Origin: Mauremys mutica
Lineage: Eukaryota > Chordata > Testudines > Geoemydidae
DNA: 64,000 nucleotides
Reading direction: 5' to 3'
NCBI RefSeq assembly: GCF_020497125.1
Contig: NC_059082.1
Span: 47,638,524-47,702,523, forward strand
In this document: one piece after another, positions 11,872 to 23,019 of the stretch
How positions within the stretch are numbered: the first letter of the stretch is position 1
Layout: each line of letters opens with the position of its first letter
Program-made: the position numbers and the translations under genes
Notes under the pieces: model-generated
The model's database searches: none
What the model saw: only the letters and a program-made list of their open reading frames with translations
Told to the model about the DNA's origin: nothing

Positions 11872-14800
11872 GTAAGTGGAAGCAACTTCCCACATTCCTC
11901 CAATAGTATCTCATCAGAGCAGGACAGTATGGATCTGCACCAGAGTAACAAATAAATCCCACAAATAAGGGCAGGTAAATAGTTTAGGGTGAGCAGATCA
12001 ATGAGTTCTTAGAAACTTTCTACTTGTTTTGCTCAGCAACTTCTTTTTCTTTTGCCACCTCTGCTGTTATAGGATAATGTTCAGGCTTTATGATGTCCCG
12101 TGTGCTACTTTAAGGAGCTTTAGCGATTGCATGCACAGTGCATGTGTCTCTGCTAGAGTAATAACTTTGCAGCTGGAGGAACAGATTGGTTCTTTTGCAG
12201 AAAAAGCTTCCAAGTAATGAATTAAGGCAAGACCTCCTGGATTTTCTCTGCTTTTTGAAAGATCAGATTAATTCTGAGAGGTTGGGGGCCAGAGTACATC
12301 TACTGTTGGAATTTTAGAAGAAGAAAAATGCTGCTGAAACATGCAGTGAAAATCTAATTGCTGGTCCAAGAGGATCTTGAATGTATGGGGTGGTGGGCTA
12401 ATACTGTTGGAGACAAGCATACACAAAAAAAGACATTGGCAGGCATGTAAACAAAGACAATAGACCAGAGCTAACCCATCAGCACATAATTATGGGCTTT
12501 CTAAAATGCAAGTTAAGTACATAAAGGGTGTATTATCAACCTAGCATGCAGATACTATAGGTTAGATAGAGGAGATCTGTACATGCCACAGTGATGGGCA
12601 TGGATAGATAGAGATGAATAAGCCCGGAGTTCATTTCTGAGAGATAGCATTGGTAGGGCAGACTACGTGACTGCAACATGAGTACTTTGGGGAATTGATC
12701 TGGCCTCTCCCTCATCACACCCCAATAAGCAGGGTGTGCTGGCGCTCAACCTAGAAATCTCTGGGTCAGCACCCATGGGCACAAGTATGTGTGTCATACA
12801 TGGGAAGACAGGATCAAGTGCAGTGGGTGCCATTAGAACACTGTTCACGGGGCACTTGCAAGTAAATTGCCACTTAGAGTTAGTTCATGTAACTGCATAA
12901 GTCCTTGTTAATTCTTAATAAGAAATACTGCAGTAATGTTCATTTCTCACAAGTAGTAATGGTGCAGATTTTAATGGTGTCTGCTCTAAACCTGCACAGA
13001 AACCCTGAGAAAATGAGAAGGCAATATTCTTGCCCAAATTTCTTGGCCATTCCTGATTTATCCTTCCCCCAAATAAATTGGAGATGAGGAAGTATAATGT
13101 TACAGGATATCCCTACTGCATGATGCATAGGAAGTCATGCTGAAAAGTAATGAATTGATTTGATGGGCATAGGATCAGTACCTTACCATCACAAGTTTCA
13201 GTTTTAAAGTACAGAACCAGAACCAGGCAGTGGTGTGCATCACAGAACAGATGGTCTCGTTTCCCTAACTAAAATGAAACCGCTGCTTTGTTGCAAGAGT
13301 GCAACAGATCATCTGAAATCACCAACTTCTACTCTTCTTGTTTTCCCATCACTTCAAAACTGTGGAACTATCTAACCCTAATTTGCTATATTCTCCCCTC
13401 TCTTATGAATGGGGTTGGATGAATTCATGTGGCCTAATTTCAAACCCACTTGAACATCCTGTGTTTGAAAGTTTGAACTGAACACCAGCAGAGCCTGCCA
13501 CTTAGAGACCGTGGGGAAAAAAATGGAGTAGAGAAAGAACATTTCTAATAAAGACAACATCTCTCTCGTACACAGGGTCCCCACAGGGTATGCTTAGCAT
13601 TTAGAGGGGTCTTTTAACCCTGATACAGAGCACAGAGCTCTCCATAATGATTTATTGAATAACCCATGTGGGGTGGGGGGAAGCATTTAAATTACAGGGG
13701 ATAAAAAGGGTTTCAGATTTCATTCACATTGTTCACTAAAATTGCTAGCTCCGGCATGTTCACCTACCTCTGCTCATAATGAACCTATCTAGGCCCAGTC
13801 CCCATCCCCCGCCCGCTTCTCAAAGCAAGTTTAAAAGCTGAAGTAAGCTCCTCTGAAAAGAGCGTTTTCTAAAAGAAATGAGATAGCCTCACTGCCCAGG
13901 ACTGTGATGCTACAGCACAACATGGTATGTGGACACCTGAATTGTACTGAACAATTTATCTTTATTATGCACTACTTCCTGCGCTAGCCTATATTTTTTC
14001 TTCCTTCATTACACTTAAGTGTGAAGCATGAACTAGGTGCACAAGCAATCAGACCAGGAAGCACAGGGTAGGAAAGGAGCTTCAGAAATGGAGTTTGCTG
14101 CTCAGCAGTGGGGGGGGAGGGGGAGAGGGAGGGAGGAGTTGATGATGATGATCAAGTTCAGACCTTGCTCAAAATGGTTGCAACTGTGTTGACCTCAGTG
14201 GCTGTATCTCCACTGACACCAGGTCTGAATTTGGCACTTAGTCTTGTATAAGCTTTGCTCACTTTCCAGGACATACCCATGGCCTTCCATGCTGATAAAG
14301 CCACCACTATTTCCCCCTGTAAGCGCAATGGCTGCAGCTAAGGGAGCAGTTCTTTCTCGTTGCTGAATTATGTGTCCTTGAACAGAAAAAGGCGGCTGGT
14401 TGAGAAAACGGATTAGGGTGCTTGTCAGCCAGCGTCAGTGTTCTGGGCTTGGATCTACAGCAGGTTGAGTTACTCGTAAAAGATTTCCTAGTGCCAGCCT
14501 AAACTCTTGACAGACAACTGACAGCCTCTATTAAAGAGTCCAGCCCTGTGGGCACAGCTCCCACTGACATCGAAGAAGGGTTTGTGACCACCTGCACCAG
14601 TCCTGAATGTGGTCAGTAAAAGAGGGGGGCTGCAGGTCCAGATTGAGCTGTGCTGGCAGAGCTGCTTGGGGGCCCAAGAATAGTACAGCAAGGATGACGG
14701 TGAGGACTGAGATGCTTTGGCAGACATGCTTGGAATGGGATCCCCGTAGGCAACGCTTTCCACTCCACAGTGGAGGAGGAGAGATGAACCACTAAGTGCA

Positions 14801-17548
14801 CTGGTCTGTTATTGGATAGTCAAAGGAGATGCATTGATCAAGCTCTAGAAACCATGTCCTGTCCTCTTAGAGGATGTGAGCCTGCATGAGGGCTGCATGA
14901 CAGCTTTAATGAAAGTCATCATCACTGGTCCTCCAGGAATTGTTTCTAGGGTGTAAAAGAAATGGCAGACCCCTGTTTTAAAAGCTCAGTGGAGTAGGGA
15001 GAGGAAACCAGCCTCTGATCACAGACTGATTCTCTGAGTCAGCAATTTGCCCATGTCTGGGAGAGGAAACAATTACCAGACATACCAAAAGGGAATATTA
15101 CCCAGACATTGCAATCCCACTCTTGTCAAGGTGAAGAGTCAATTCAGCCAAATGATAACAGATTGTAAATAGATACAGACAGAAGGACGTGAAAAACCTG
15201 ACTAAGTTAGCCCAGACACACAACATGCTCCTAAAGGTGCACTTCTCAGCTTACGTGCTAAGAATGTCACTCCCACATTTCAAAATGATGGCCCCAATTC
15301 ACTGTTGCCTTACCCCTTGTGCAGTCATTTATACCAGTACAAAGAGGGTCAAGAACGTCTGCGCTGGTGTAAATGAGTACACAAGTCCAAGGCAATGGTG
15401 AGTCTGGCCTATATAACTGAACAGAGAGAAAATCCAAGTCACTCTACAGACCCTGGACCTAACTCTGCTCTTAGTGAGATCAATGGCAAAACATTCACCA
15501 ACTTCAGCAGGATTAGTTCCCGCAACCATCACAGGCATTGAAGAAAGACAATAATACAATGTTCTTCCATGTTATGGTTGCTCAGTCTCCAATATTGTGC
15601 CTTACATGGTACTGGCATTTGGGGCACATTGAGTATACCTAGCCATGTAATCTTTGCATCGTTTCCTCTTGCTGTGTGTTGTCAGCTAACGATTTCCATT
15701 TGTTTTGTCTTAATCTCCCCCTCCACTCCCCCAGCAGACACTGCCCTCTTGTTACTCTTGGTCTTGGTGCTGGCAGCAGGGTCCCAATCTCCCAGCGGAG
15801 AAGCGCCCAAGGAGCAGCCTGACACAGAGCTCCTAAAATGCCCCAGCTCATGTGCCTGCAGCTATGATGACTACAGTGAGGAGCTCAACATCTTCTGCAG
15901 CTCCCGGAATCTCACGCACCTCCCAGAAGACATTCCTAGCAACGTTAAGTCATTATGGCTGGATGGGAACAACTTCCTTTCTCTGCCAGCTATGGCCTTC
16001 AGGAACCTTTCCAACCTGGACTTCCTTAACCTGCAGAGCAGTCAGCTGGCAAGCATTGAGCAGCATGCCTTCCATGACTTAAAGGGCCTCTACCACCTGC
16101 ACCTGGAACGGAACAGGCTGAAGCATTTGGCACCAAACACTTTCCTTCACACACAGAACCTCGCCTCCTTGAGCCTCAACAACAACCACTTCAACAAGAT
16201 CGAGGAAGGCCTGTTTGCTGGGCTCTCCAATCTCTGGTACCTGAACCTCGGGTGGAACTCACTCGTGGTGCTGCCTGACAGAGTGTTCCATAACCTGCCT
16301 AACCTGAGGGAACTGGTCCTGGCTGGGAACAAGCTGCCCTACCTGCAGCACCAAATCTTCTGCAGTCTCAGTGAGCTGAAGGAGCTGGATTTGAGTGGGA
16401 ACTTGCTCAAGGGCATCAAGCTCAATATCTTTGTCAAGCTGCAGAAACTACAGAAGCTCTACCTGAACCACAACCAGATCAATGCAATCGCCCCACGTGC
16501 ATTCATGGGAATGAAGTCCCTCAGGTGGCTAGACCTCTCCCACAATCGTCTCATCTTGCTCTTTGAAGAAACATTCCTGGGCCTTTTGAGCCTGCACGTG
16601 TTGCGTTTATCCAGTAATTCAATCACCAGCCTGAGGCCAAGGACTTTCAAAGATCTCCAGTTCCTGGAGGAGCTGCAACTGGGACACAACAGGATCAGGA
16701 GCCTGGCAGAAAGGACTTTTGATGGGCTAGGCCAGCTGGAGGTCCTTACGCTGAACAACAACCAGATTCAAGAGATCAGGGTCGGAGCATTCCTTGGACT
16801 CTTTAATGTTGCAGTGATGAACTTGTCTGGTAACTGCCTCAAGGCACTTCCCGACTATGTCTTTAAGAGCCTAACCAAACTGCATAGTCTTCACCTGGAA
16901 AACAGCTGTCTCAGCAGAATCAGGCCACAAACTTTCTCCAGCCTTTCCTGCCTCCGGAGGCTCTTCTTGCAGCACAACACAATATCCATAATTGAAGACC
17001 AGAGTTTGAATGACCTGCATGATCTTTTGGAGTTGGACCTTAAGCACAACAAGCTTACCCATCTCTCCCACAACATGTTTGTAGGCCTGAATAACCTGGA
17101 ATACCTTCTCCTTTCCTCCAACCAGCTCCTGGAGATCTCTCACAACGCTTTCAGCCCACTTCAACGTCTCTTCTGGCTTGACCTCTCCAACAACCATTTG
17201 GAGATGCTGGACAACACCACGATTACCCCCTTAGCAAACTTGCGGTATCTTAGCATCAGAAACAATTCTCTGGAAACCTTCTCAGTTGGTTCTCTGGGCC
17301 CTTCACCTGTGCTGGAGCAGCTGTGGCTGGAAGGAAACAAGTGGCACTGTAATTGCTCACTGAAGGAACTGAGAGACTTTTCCTTGCAGCATCCCACAGT
17401 GGTTCCACGTTTTGTACAGTCCCTTACGGAGGGGGACGATTCCCACACACCCGTGTATGTGTACAACAACCTGACCTGCCTAAGCCCACCAGACCTGGCA
17501 GGCCTTGACCTGAGGGAAATCAGTGAAGATCACTTTGCTCACTGCTAA
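11856..17548 (+). CDS. IGFALS: IGF-binding protein complex acid-labile subunit (ALS)
   Basis: The secreted leucine-rich-repeat glycoprotein binds IGF-I or IGF-II with IGFBP-3 or IGFBP-5 into the circulating ternary complex that lengthens IGF half-life. Two coding exons, 11856-11871 and 15735-17548, join at phase 1 (G|CA) and give 609 residues; human ALS is 605. The protein opens with [21 protein letters not shown], a signal peptide. Next come an N-terminal cysteine cap ([13 protein letters not shown]), about 19-20 LRRs of the LxxLxLxxN type, and a C-terminal cap (WHCNC..NNLTC..HFAHC-stop). Several NxS/T sites fit a glycoprotein. The 16-nt first exon with Arg-Lys before a phase-1 intron matches the human gene structure I remember. 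An open frame continues upstream of 15735 to an ATG at 15569, but that is intronic read-through. Neighbour NUBP2 is convergent. Confidence 0.96.
11872..15734 (+). other. IGFALS intron 1, no transposon recognised
   Basis: The 3.9-kb intron runs from GTAAGT to a pyrimidine-rich CCACTCCCCCAG acceptor. I could not name any transposon in it, unlike the other long introns in this window. It contains a short G-rich run (14106-14137) followed by a short GAT repeat. Its open frames show no homology I recognise. Confidence 0.55.
14106..14152. repeat. G-rich simple repeat plus (GAT)n
   Basis: A GGGGGGGAGGGGGAG-type purine run is followed by four GATGAT-like units, in the IGFALS intron. Confidence 0.7.
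15735..17548 (+). CDS. IGFALS: IGFALS coding exon 2 (nearly all of the protein)
   Basis: The exon starts after the CCCCCAG acceptor (AG at 15733-15734) and runs uninterrupted to TAA at 17546-17548, encoding residues 6 (part) to 609. It carries the whole LRR array with no frameshift or stop. In the C-terminal cap, residues 570 and 575 are Thr and Ser where the human protein, as I recall it, has two cysteines. Confidence 0.97.
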
Positions 17549-18525
17549 CTAACACGCTTCCTCTTTATAGAGGACTTTCTGCTTTCTATAGTTGGCAGCA
17601 TTAGATACATACTTGCACAAGTTCAGGTAGAATCAGAACTACTTTCTACAGGCTAATAAGTAAAAGGGTATAGCTATCTGGCATCTCAACCACCTTCCCT
17701 GATCTCTTTACCAAGCTCATCAGGGTAGCAGTCCAAAATAGTGTGTTCCACCATTCACCATTACCCAAAGAGGCCAATACGATTGCACAGCACTCTTTAC
17801 CTTTCTCTCTCCATGCTGTACCATTACTATATTTGTATAGCTGCAGTTTTCAACAGAACCAGCATAGCAGCTTTGGCTGAACAGCCAGGGTAAACAGGTT
17901 CTTTGGACTTTGCAATTACCTTTGGGCTATTTGAACTTAGCATTGTGATTCAGAGCCAGCATTCCTTTGCCCAGCTCTGAAATGTGAAGGAAAGAATGGG
18001 TGTGTGAGAAGGTATGAGTGGACAGGAGCCTTCTCCGAGGACTCTCTTTTCCAATTCCAAAATTAAAACTGATTTTAAAGAACCCAAACAAACGATCATA
18101 GTACAATAAGAGTTGGACTGAAAAGCCAACCTGAAAGGGTATTGCCCACTAAGGACCAGCATTTGGGTCTCACTCCTCAGCTGGGAGCAAAGGATAGGCA
18201 ACCTGTCTAGCCACCAAGGAGCAAGGAACATCTCATATCAGTTTTTTTAGCAACCACTCCGGGTTAGCAGAGGTGCTGTTGTCAATGGATCATGGAGACA
18301 ACCCTCCTTAATGGAAAGAATATCACTGCAAAATGAGGACCTCAGGCTGGGGAGAGCAAATGGAGAAACCAAGATCCTCTTGAGCTAGGGGAGGAAAGTC
18401 TGGGCCACAGTGCTCATTAGTGGGAATGCTGATAAAGTTAAGTATCATTGCCCCAGAATCACCCCAGTTGTGACTAGGTAATGCAAGCAGGGGCTTCATC
18501 CCATCTGTACTGCAGTAGCTTGTAT
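17549..18525 (+). other. IGFALS 3' UTR / downstream
   Basis: The polyadenylation site is not resolved. There is no AATAAA in the first 300 bases after the stop; one AATAAA lies far downstream at 18962-18967. No other gene or repeat is recognised here. Confidence 0.4.
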
Positions 18526-18739
18526 CAGTGGTTGTCAACCTTTTCCATTCTGCGTGACCCTGCGTTGCAATGCAAAAAAGTTTCAGGAACCCATAAAGCA
18601 TTCTGTGATTGTACAACACCAAACACAATGGGGCCTGATCCATAACTAGGGCCCCAGGTGCTACCATAATGGAAATAATAAAGGGAGGATGACCATGACC
18701 CCCAAAAACCTGTTCTTGAATTCCAGTTGAGAACCCATG
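18526..18739. mobile_element. Old hAT MITE without a clear TSD
   Basis: The ends CAGTGGTTGTCAACC and GTTGAGAACCCATG form an imperfect inverted repeat of the same general type as the other hAT MITEs here. The flanks GCTTGTAT and GCTCACAC share only part of a duplication, so this copy is older or the ends are slightly misplaced. Confidence 0.6.
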
Positions 18740-19959
18740 GCTCACACAAGAGGAAGTTAAGGGCAGAGCCTCATCTGTAATATCTGGTCACTGAAGCCAG
18801 GTATCGTGTAAAGCTTAGGGGAAAGGCTTGAAAAACAGACACCTGACCTGTAGTTTTAGGAGAGCAGAACACACATGACAAGCTTTTAACAAGCAATGGC
18901 AGATTTAGGCAGGTTTAAGAAAAACCATGCACATCAACTCCCTGATAAACCACAGCAGGCAAATAAACCTTTGGAGCTACTGCAGCTCATCTTGTAAGTG
19001 ATTTTTTTTTTTAATTTTATGCCTCACCTAGTTAGAATTCTTATTAAAAAAAAAAGAGTTGTGCTCATGAGCAGCAGACACTGTTTAAAGTCTTAGTCTC
19101 TTGCCATTTTCTGCCTACCTTAAAAACCTCCATCACAAGCAAAGCTAGAGCTTGTTACAGAGAAACTGCTTTCAGACTTCATTATTTAAGTTTGATAGAT
19201 TTTTTTTTCAAAGTGGCGAAGTGACTTAGGTGCCCAAATCCTATTGATTTTAGTGGGACTTGTGTTCATAAGTCATTTAGGCATTTCTGAGAATCCTATC
19301 CTGAGTTCAACTGCAAACAAAAAGATGAGTGGTCTGATCCTGCTCCCACTGGAGTCCATGAGAGTTTGCAAAATCAGTTCCTCAAGGAGTCACACTTGGA
19401 TGCAGTTTGCCAGGCAGATACCAGATCACCTTGGTTGCACCAGATGGGCTATAAAAAGGTGGAAACTGTTATGAAATGATCTCAGCCAACCAGAGTGTAG
19501 GGATACTTGTCTCATTACTGCCCACAGGTGTTTAATTATGCAAATCCCTGCACTTTGATTGGTAAAGGAAGGTGCGAGTTGCAATAATAGTTTTTTGTTT
19601 TTTTTTATAACTGCAATGTGCTCTAATAGAGTGCAGGTATCTGCAATGCTGTTTCTCCTAGCTGCTCACAGAACTCCACTTGCACATACTCAATACAAAT
19701 GGCTGGCTCATCCCTACAAACAAGTACCCTGCCCCCTTCACTCAGCTGCTTCTTACTCCTGACAAAAGCTAAACCCACTCCCCAGTCCTTTACCCTGTTG
19801 GTTTATTTCAGGGAGTGCTCATTATGTACTTGGCCCTTTTTAAGCAGCAGGCCCAGGTCATGCCCCAAGAACAAAGGTGTACAACATACTGAATAAGCAA
19901 AGTGGTCAAGGTGGTGGCTTGACAATCTCTTGGTAATAGAAAGAAATGCCCACTGCTGA
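18740..19959. other. Intergenic; one short old repeat unit
   Basis: No gene was found. About 19225-19310 contains the TTAGGTGCCCAAATCC..GTGGGACTT motif, an old inverted interspersed repeat also echoed near 35360. The remainder is unassigned. Confidence 0.4.
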
Positions 19960-20340
19960 CATGTGCAGGACTCTGAAGGAGATGAGAAGCTTGTACCTAA
20001 TGGAGTGGGAAACAATGGGAATATTCACAAAGGGAGCAACATACACAGAACAAATAAGGAAGAGGATCTTAGCAGCAGTATTTTGTCTAGAACAGAGGGA
20101 ACTGTGTGTGTGCCAGGAAAGTCAGAGAGGTTTCAGTAGACAAGGCAAAAGATGGCAAGGCATGAACTAGAATTTTAGTGACATGGACAGAAAGAAAAGG
20201 CTGGATCTTAGCGATATTACAGAGGAACGAGGGAGGATTCAGACCCAGCCTGGCTGTGTAGAGCAGGGTAAAAGGAGAAAGCAAAGAGAACCAGAGATCA
20301 TAGGCTTGAGTTAGCAGAGGCTGGTGGTAGAGAATGGGGT
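19960..20340 (+). repeat. Ancient L3/CR1-like LINE 3' fragment
   Basis: The order of phrases AGGATCTTAGCAGCAG, GACATGGACAGAAAG and GGATCTTAGCGATATTACAGAG resembles the 3' part of old L3/CR1-clade LINEs known from amniotes. This is pattern recognition from memory. There is no open reading frame. Confidence 0.45.
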
Positions 20341-21229
20341 AGCAGAGAGGAGTTGGAAGAAGGTAAAGTTCAGTTTAAGCTAGCAATGAAACAGTCAGAT
20401 GATAGATATGCAGACTTAGGATCCGTCTTCACAAACATTTAATTCACCGCAAGCTGGGGTGTAAATCTACCCCACTAGCCTGCCACATTTTTGCAGTCTG
20501 TGCAAACCCTGGTGACATGCACTTTGGTCTAGTCCTGTTTCAAAGAGGACCAAATCAAAGCACATTAACAAACTGTTACCAGGCAGCAGCAGGGTCCATG
20601 TAGTCAGTTAGTCCATGGCCGGCTAGTGTGGTAGAGAGTCACCCTAGAGCCCTGCCTGGGACTATTTTTTTAATCCTGCTCCCGTACTCACTCCCACCAG
20701 ATCCTGTTTTGTTTCTTGTATTTTTATCCCGCTCCCACCCACAAAAACCTTAGATCCCACAAATCCTGCAAGAGAGAGATTCCCTCATGCTTAAAAAAAA
20801 TAAAATAATTTTTTTTATTATATATTAGGGCTGTGGAGCGATTAAAAAAATTAATCACGATTAATCATGAGATTAATCGCACAGTTAAAAGAATACCATT
20901 TATTTAAATATTTTGGGGTGTTTTCTACATTTTCAAATATATTGATTTCAATTACAACACAGAATACAAAGTGTACAGTGCTCACTTTATATTTATTTTT
21001 TATTACAAATATTTGCACTGTAAAAAACAAAAGAAATAGTATTTTTCAATTCACCTAAGTACTGTAATGCAATCTCTTTATTGTCAAAGTTGAACTTACA
21101 AATGTAGATTTATGTACAAAAAATAACTGCATTCAAAAATAAAACAATGTAAAAAACTTTAGAGCCTACAAGTCCACTCAGTCCTACTTCAGCCAATTGC
21201 TCAGACAAACAAATTAGGTTACAATTTGC

Positions 21230-21840
21230 AAGAGATAATGCTGCCCACTTCTTATTTACAATGTCACCTGAAAGTGAGAACAGGCGTTCGCATGGCAGTG
21301 CTGTAGCCAGCGTCGCAAGACATTTACATGCCAGATGTGCTTAAGATTCATATGTCCCTTCATGCTTCAACCACCATTCCATGCTGATGACGAGTTCTGC
21401 TCAATAACGATCCAAAGCAGTGCAAACCAATGCATGCTCATTTTCGGCATCTGAGTCAGATGCCACCAGCAGAAGGTTGATTTTCTTTTTTTGGTGGTTT
21501 GGGTTCTGTAGTTTCCACATCTGAGTGTTGCTCTTTTAAGACTTCTGAAAGCATACTCCACACTTTGTCCCTCTCAGATTTAGAAAGGCACTTCAGATTC
21601 TTAAATCTTGGGTCAAGTGCTGTAGCTATTTTTGGTACCTTTCTTTGAGTTTTGTCAAATCTGCTGAAAGTGTTCTTAAAACAAACATGTGCTGGGTCAT
21701 CATCCAAGACTGCTATAACATGAAATATATGGCAGAATGCAGGTAAAACAGAACAGGAGACATACAATTCTCCCTCAAAGAGTTCAGACCAATGTTTTCC
21801 TCTAATTAGTGGGGAGGGATAGCTCAGTGGTTTGAGCATT
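21230..21840 (-). pseudogene. Decayed hAT transposase, C-terminal part
   Basis: On the minus strand, 21839-21456 reads a frame containing ATALDPRFKNLKCLSKSERD, the ALDPRFK motif of hAT (ZBED-like) transposases. In another frame further down (about 21345-21240) lie CLATLATALPCERLFSLSGD and IVNKK, the hAT C-terminal dimerisation region with its CERLFS and GDI motifs. Frameshifts and stops separate the parts, and the N-terminal BED zinc finger and most of the RNase H-like catalytic core are missing. The right arm at about 23390-23480 carries a second, more damaged copy of the same C-terminal stretch in plus orientation. Confidence 0.85.
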
Positions 21841-21988
21841 GGCCTGCTAAACCCACGGTTGTGAGTTCAATCCTTGAGGAGGCCACTTAGGGATCTGGGG
21901 CAAAAATTGGTCCTGCTAGTGAAGGCAGGGGGCTGGACTCGATGACCTTTCAAGGTCCCTTCCAGTTCTAGGAGATTGGTATATCTCC
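21811..21988 (+). mobile_element. tRNA-derived SINE with CR1-like tail
   Basis: The head has an A-box-like TAGCTCAGTGG and a B-box-like GTTGTGAGTTCAATCC. The body continues into GGACTCGATGACC..AAGGTCCCTTCCAGTTCTA, the CR1-like 3' tail used for mobilisation by CR1 reverse transcriptase. It is of the turtle SINE type and inserted inside the fold-back hAT. Confidence 0.9.
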
Positions 21989-22659
21989 TTTTATTACCTT
22001 TTCCATCCACATGCAAAATAAATTTTGTTATCTGCACCAAGGTATGTGCGGATGTGTGCCACCACTAAAAACAAAAAACCTAGATGATATATATATTTTT
22101 AAAAAGTTATCATAGAGTTAATTACTCCAGCCAGGACAGGTTAGGCAATTTAGAATTCACTACTCAAAGAATTAAATTTAAGTATAAGAAAAATAAAAAT
22201 TATGAAATGCATAGACCAGTCAAAAAACTCAAACAACACATTTTGAAAGAATAAAATTACAGAGAATAAATGTGCATTGCAGGAAGTATCACAAACAACA
22301 ATAATGCAAATATGTGCTGGAAGTTGTGTGTGACACAGAGACAGTGTGTGTATGTGAGAGTGACACAGACAGTGTATGTGCTGGCTGCTGGGGAAGTTTC
22401 TGAGCGACGCCATGCACTGTCTCTTTAAGGTATTCACTGAAAGCTCTCCTGCTCTGTCCTAAGCCCTGTTTCCCCTCCCCAGTTCTGCAGAGATGGGGCA
22501 CATGGGCAGGAGGGAGTGGGACAGGGAGGGAGAGTGCAAGCGGGGCTGGGGAAGTCTCAAGAGACTGTGTGCTGTCTCTTTAAGGCACTCTCTGGGAAGA
22601 GAAGGCTTCAAGGCTTGTTCAGACCTCAGACCACAGCAGCTCTCCTACGGAGTCCTGAG

Positions 22660-23019
22660 CAGGGATGAAAGTGGGCCTGTACGGTGTATTGATAAGAAGC
22701 CGATACTGGCCCATATGTAGCCCAAGTTAACGTCACTGCCCCTTTTGCCTCCCCCGTTGGCAGCCCTGCTGGTAGAGTCCCTGCCAGCAGGGCCGCCGAC
22801 GGGGGGGAGGGGCAGCAACGTTTCAGCGCTACTGCATCAGTGGCTAGAGCCCCGGGCCTTTTTAAATTGCTGCCAGAGTCCCAGGGGCCAGGAAGCACAG
22901 ATGGGCTGGCTTGGGGAGGCTGACCCTCAGCCCTGCCCCTTCTGTCTGAGGCTCCGCCACTTCTGAGGGCTGGAGCTGGCCCCCATACCGGTAAGAACAT
23001 AATATTACTTTCATCTCCG
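22660..23019. mobile_element. hAT MITE, family C, 8-bp TSD GTCCTGAG
   Basis: The inverted ends CAGGGATGAAAGT and ACTTTCATCTCCG are flanked by GTCCTGAG at 22652-22659 and 23020-23027. The interior is GC-rich and non-coding. It was inserted after the surrounding fold-back element. Confidence 0.88.

Noticed and set aside
15569..15734. IGFALS start at ATG 15569, giving a 659-residue protein
   Set aside because: The first 55 codons are intronic: a pyrimidine tract and CAG precede 15735, there is no homology upstream, and the 16-nt exon at 11856 joins in phase to give a normal signal peptide.
16459..17469. Antisense frames of about 100 codons across IGFALS exon 2
   Set aside because: They are shadows of the leucine-rich-repeat codons; there is no independent evidence.
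21811..21890. A functional tRNA gene
   Set aside because: A- and B-box-like motifs are present, but the sequence continues into a CR1-like tail and the cloverleaf is not complete; it is a SINE.
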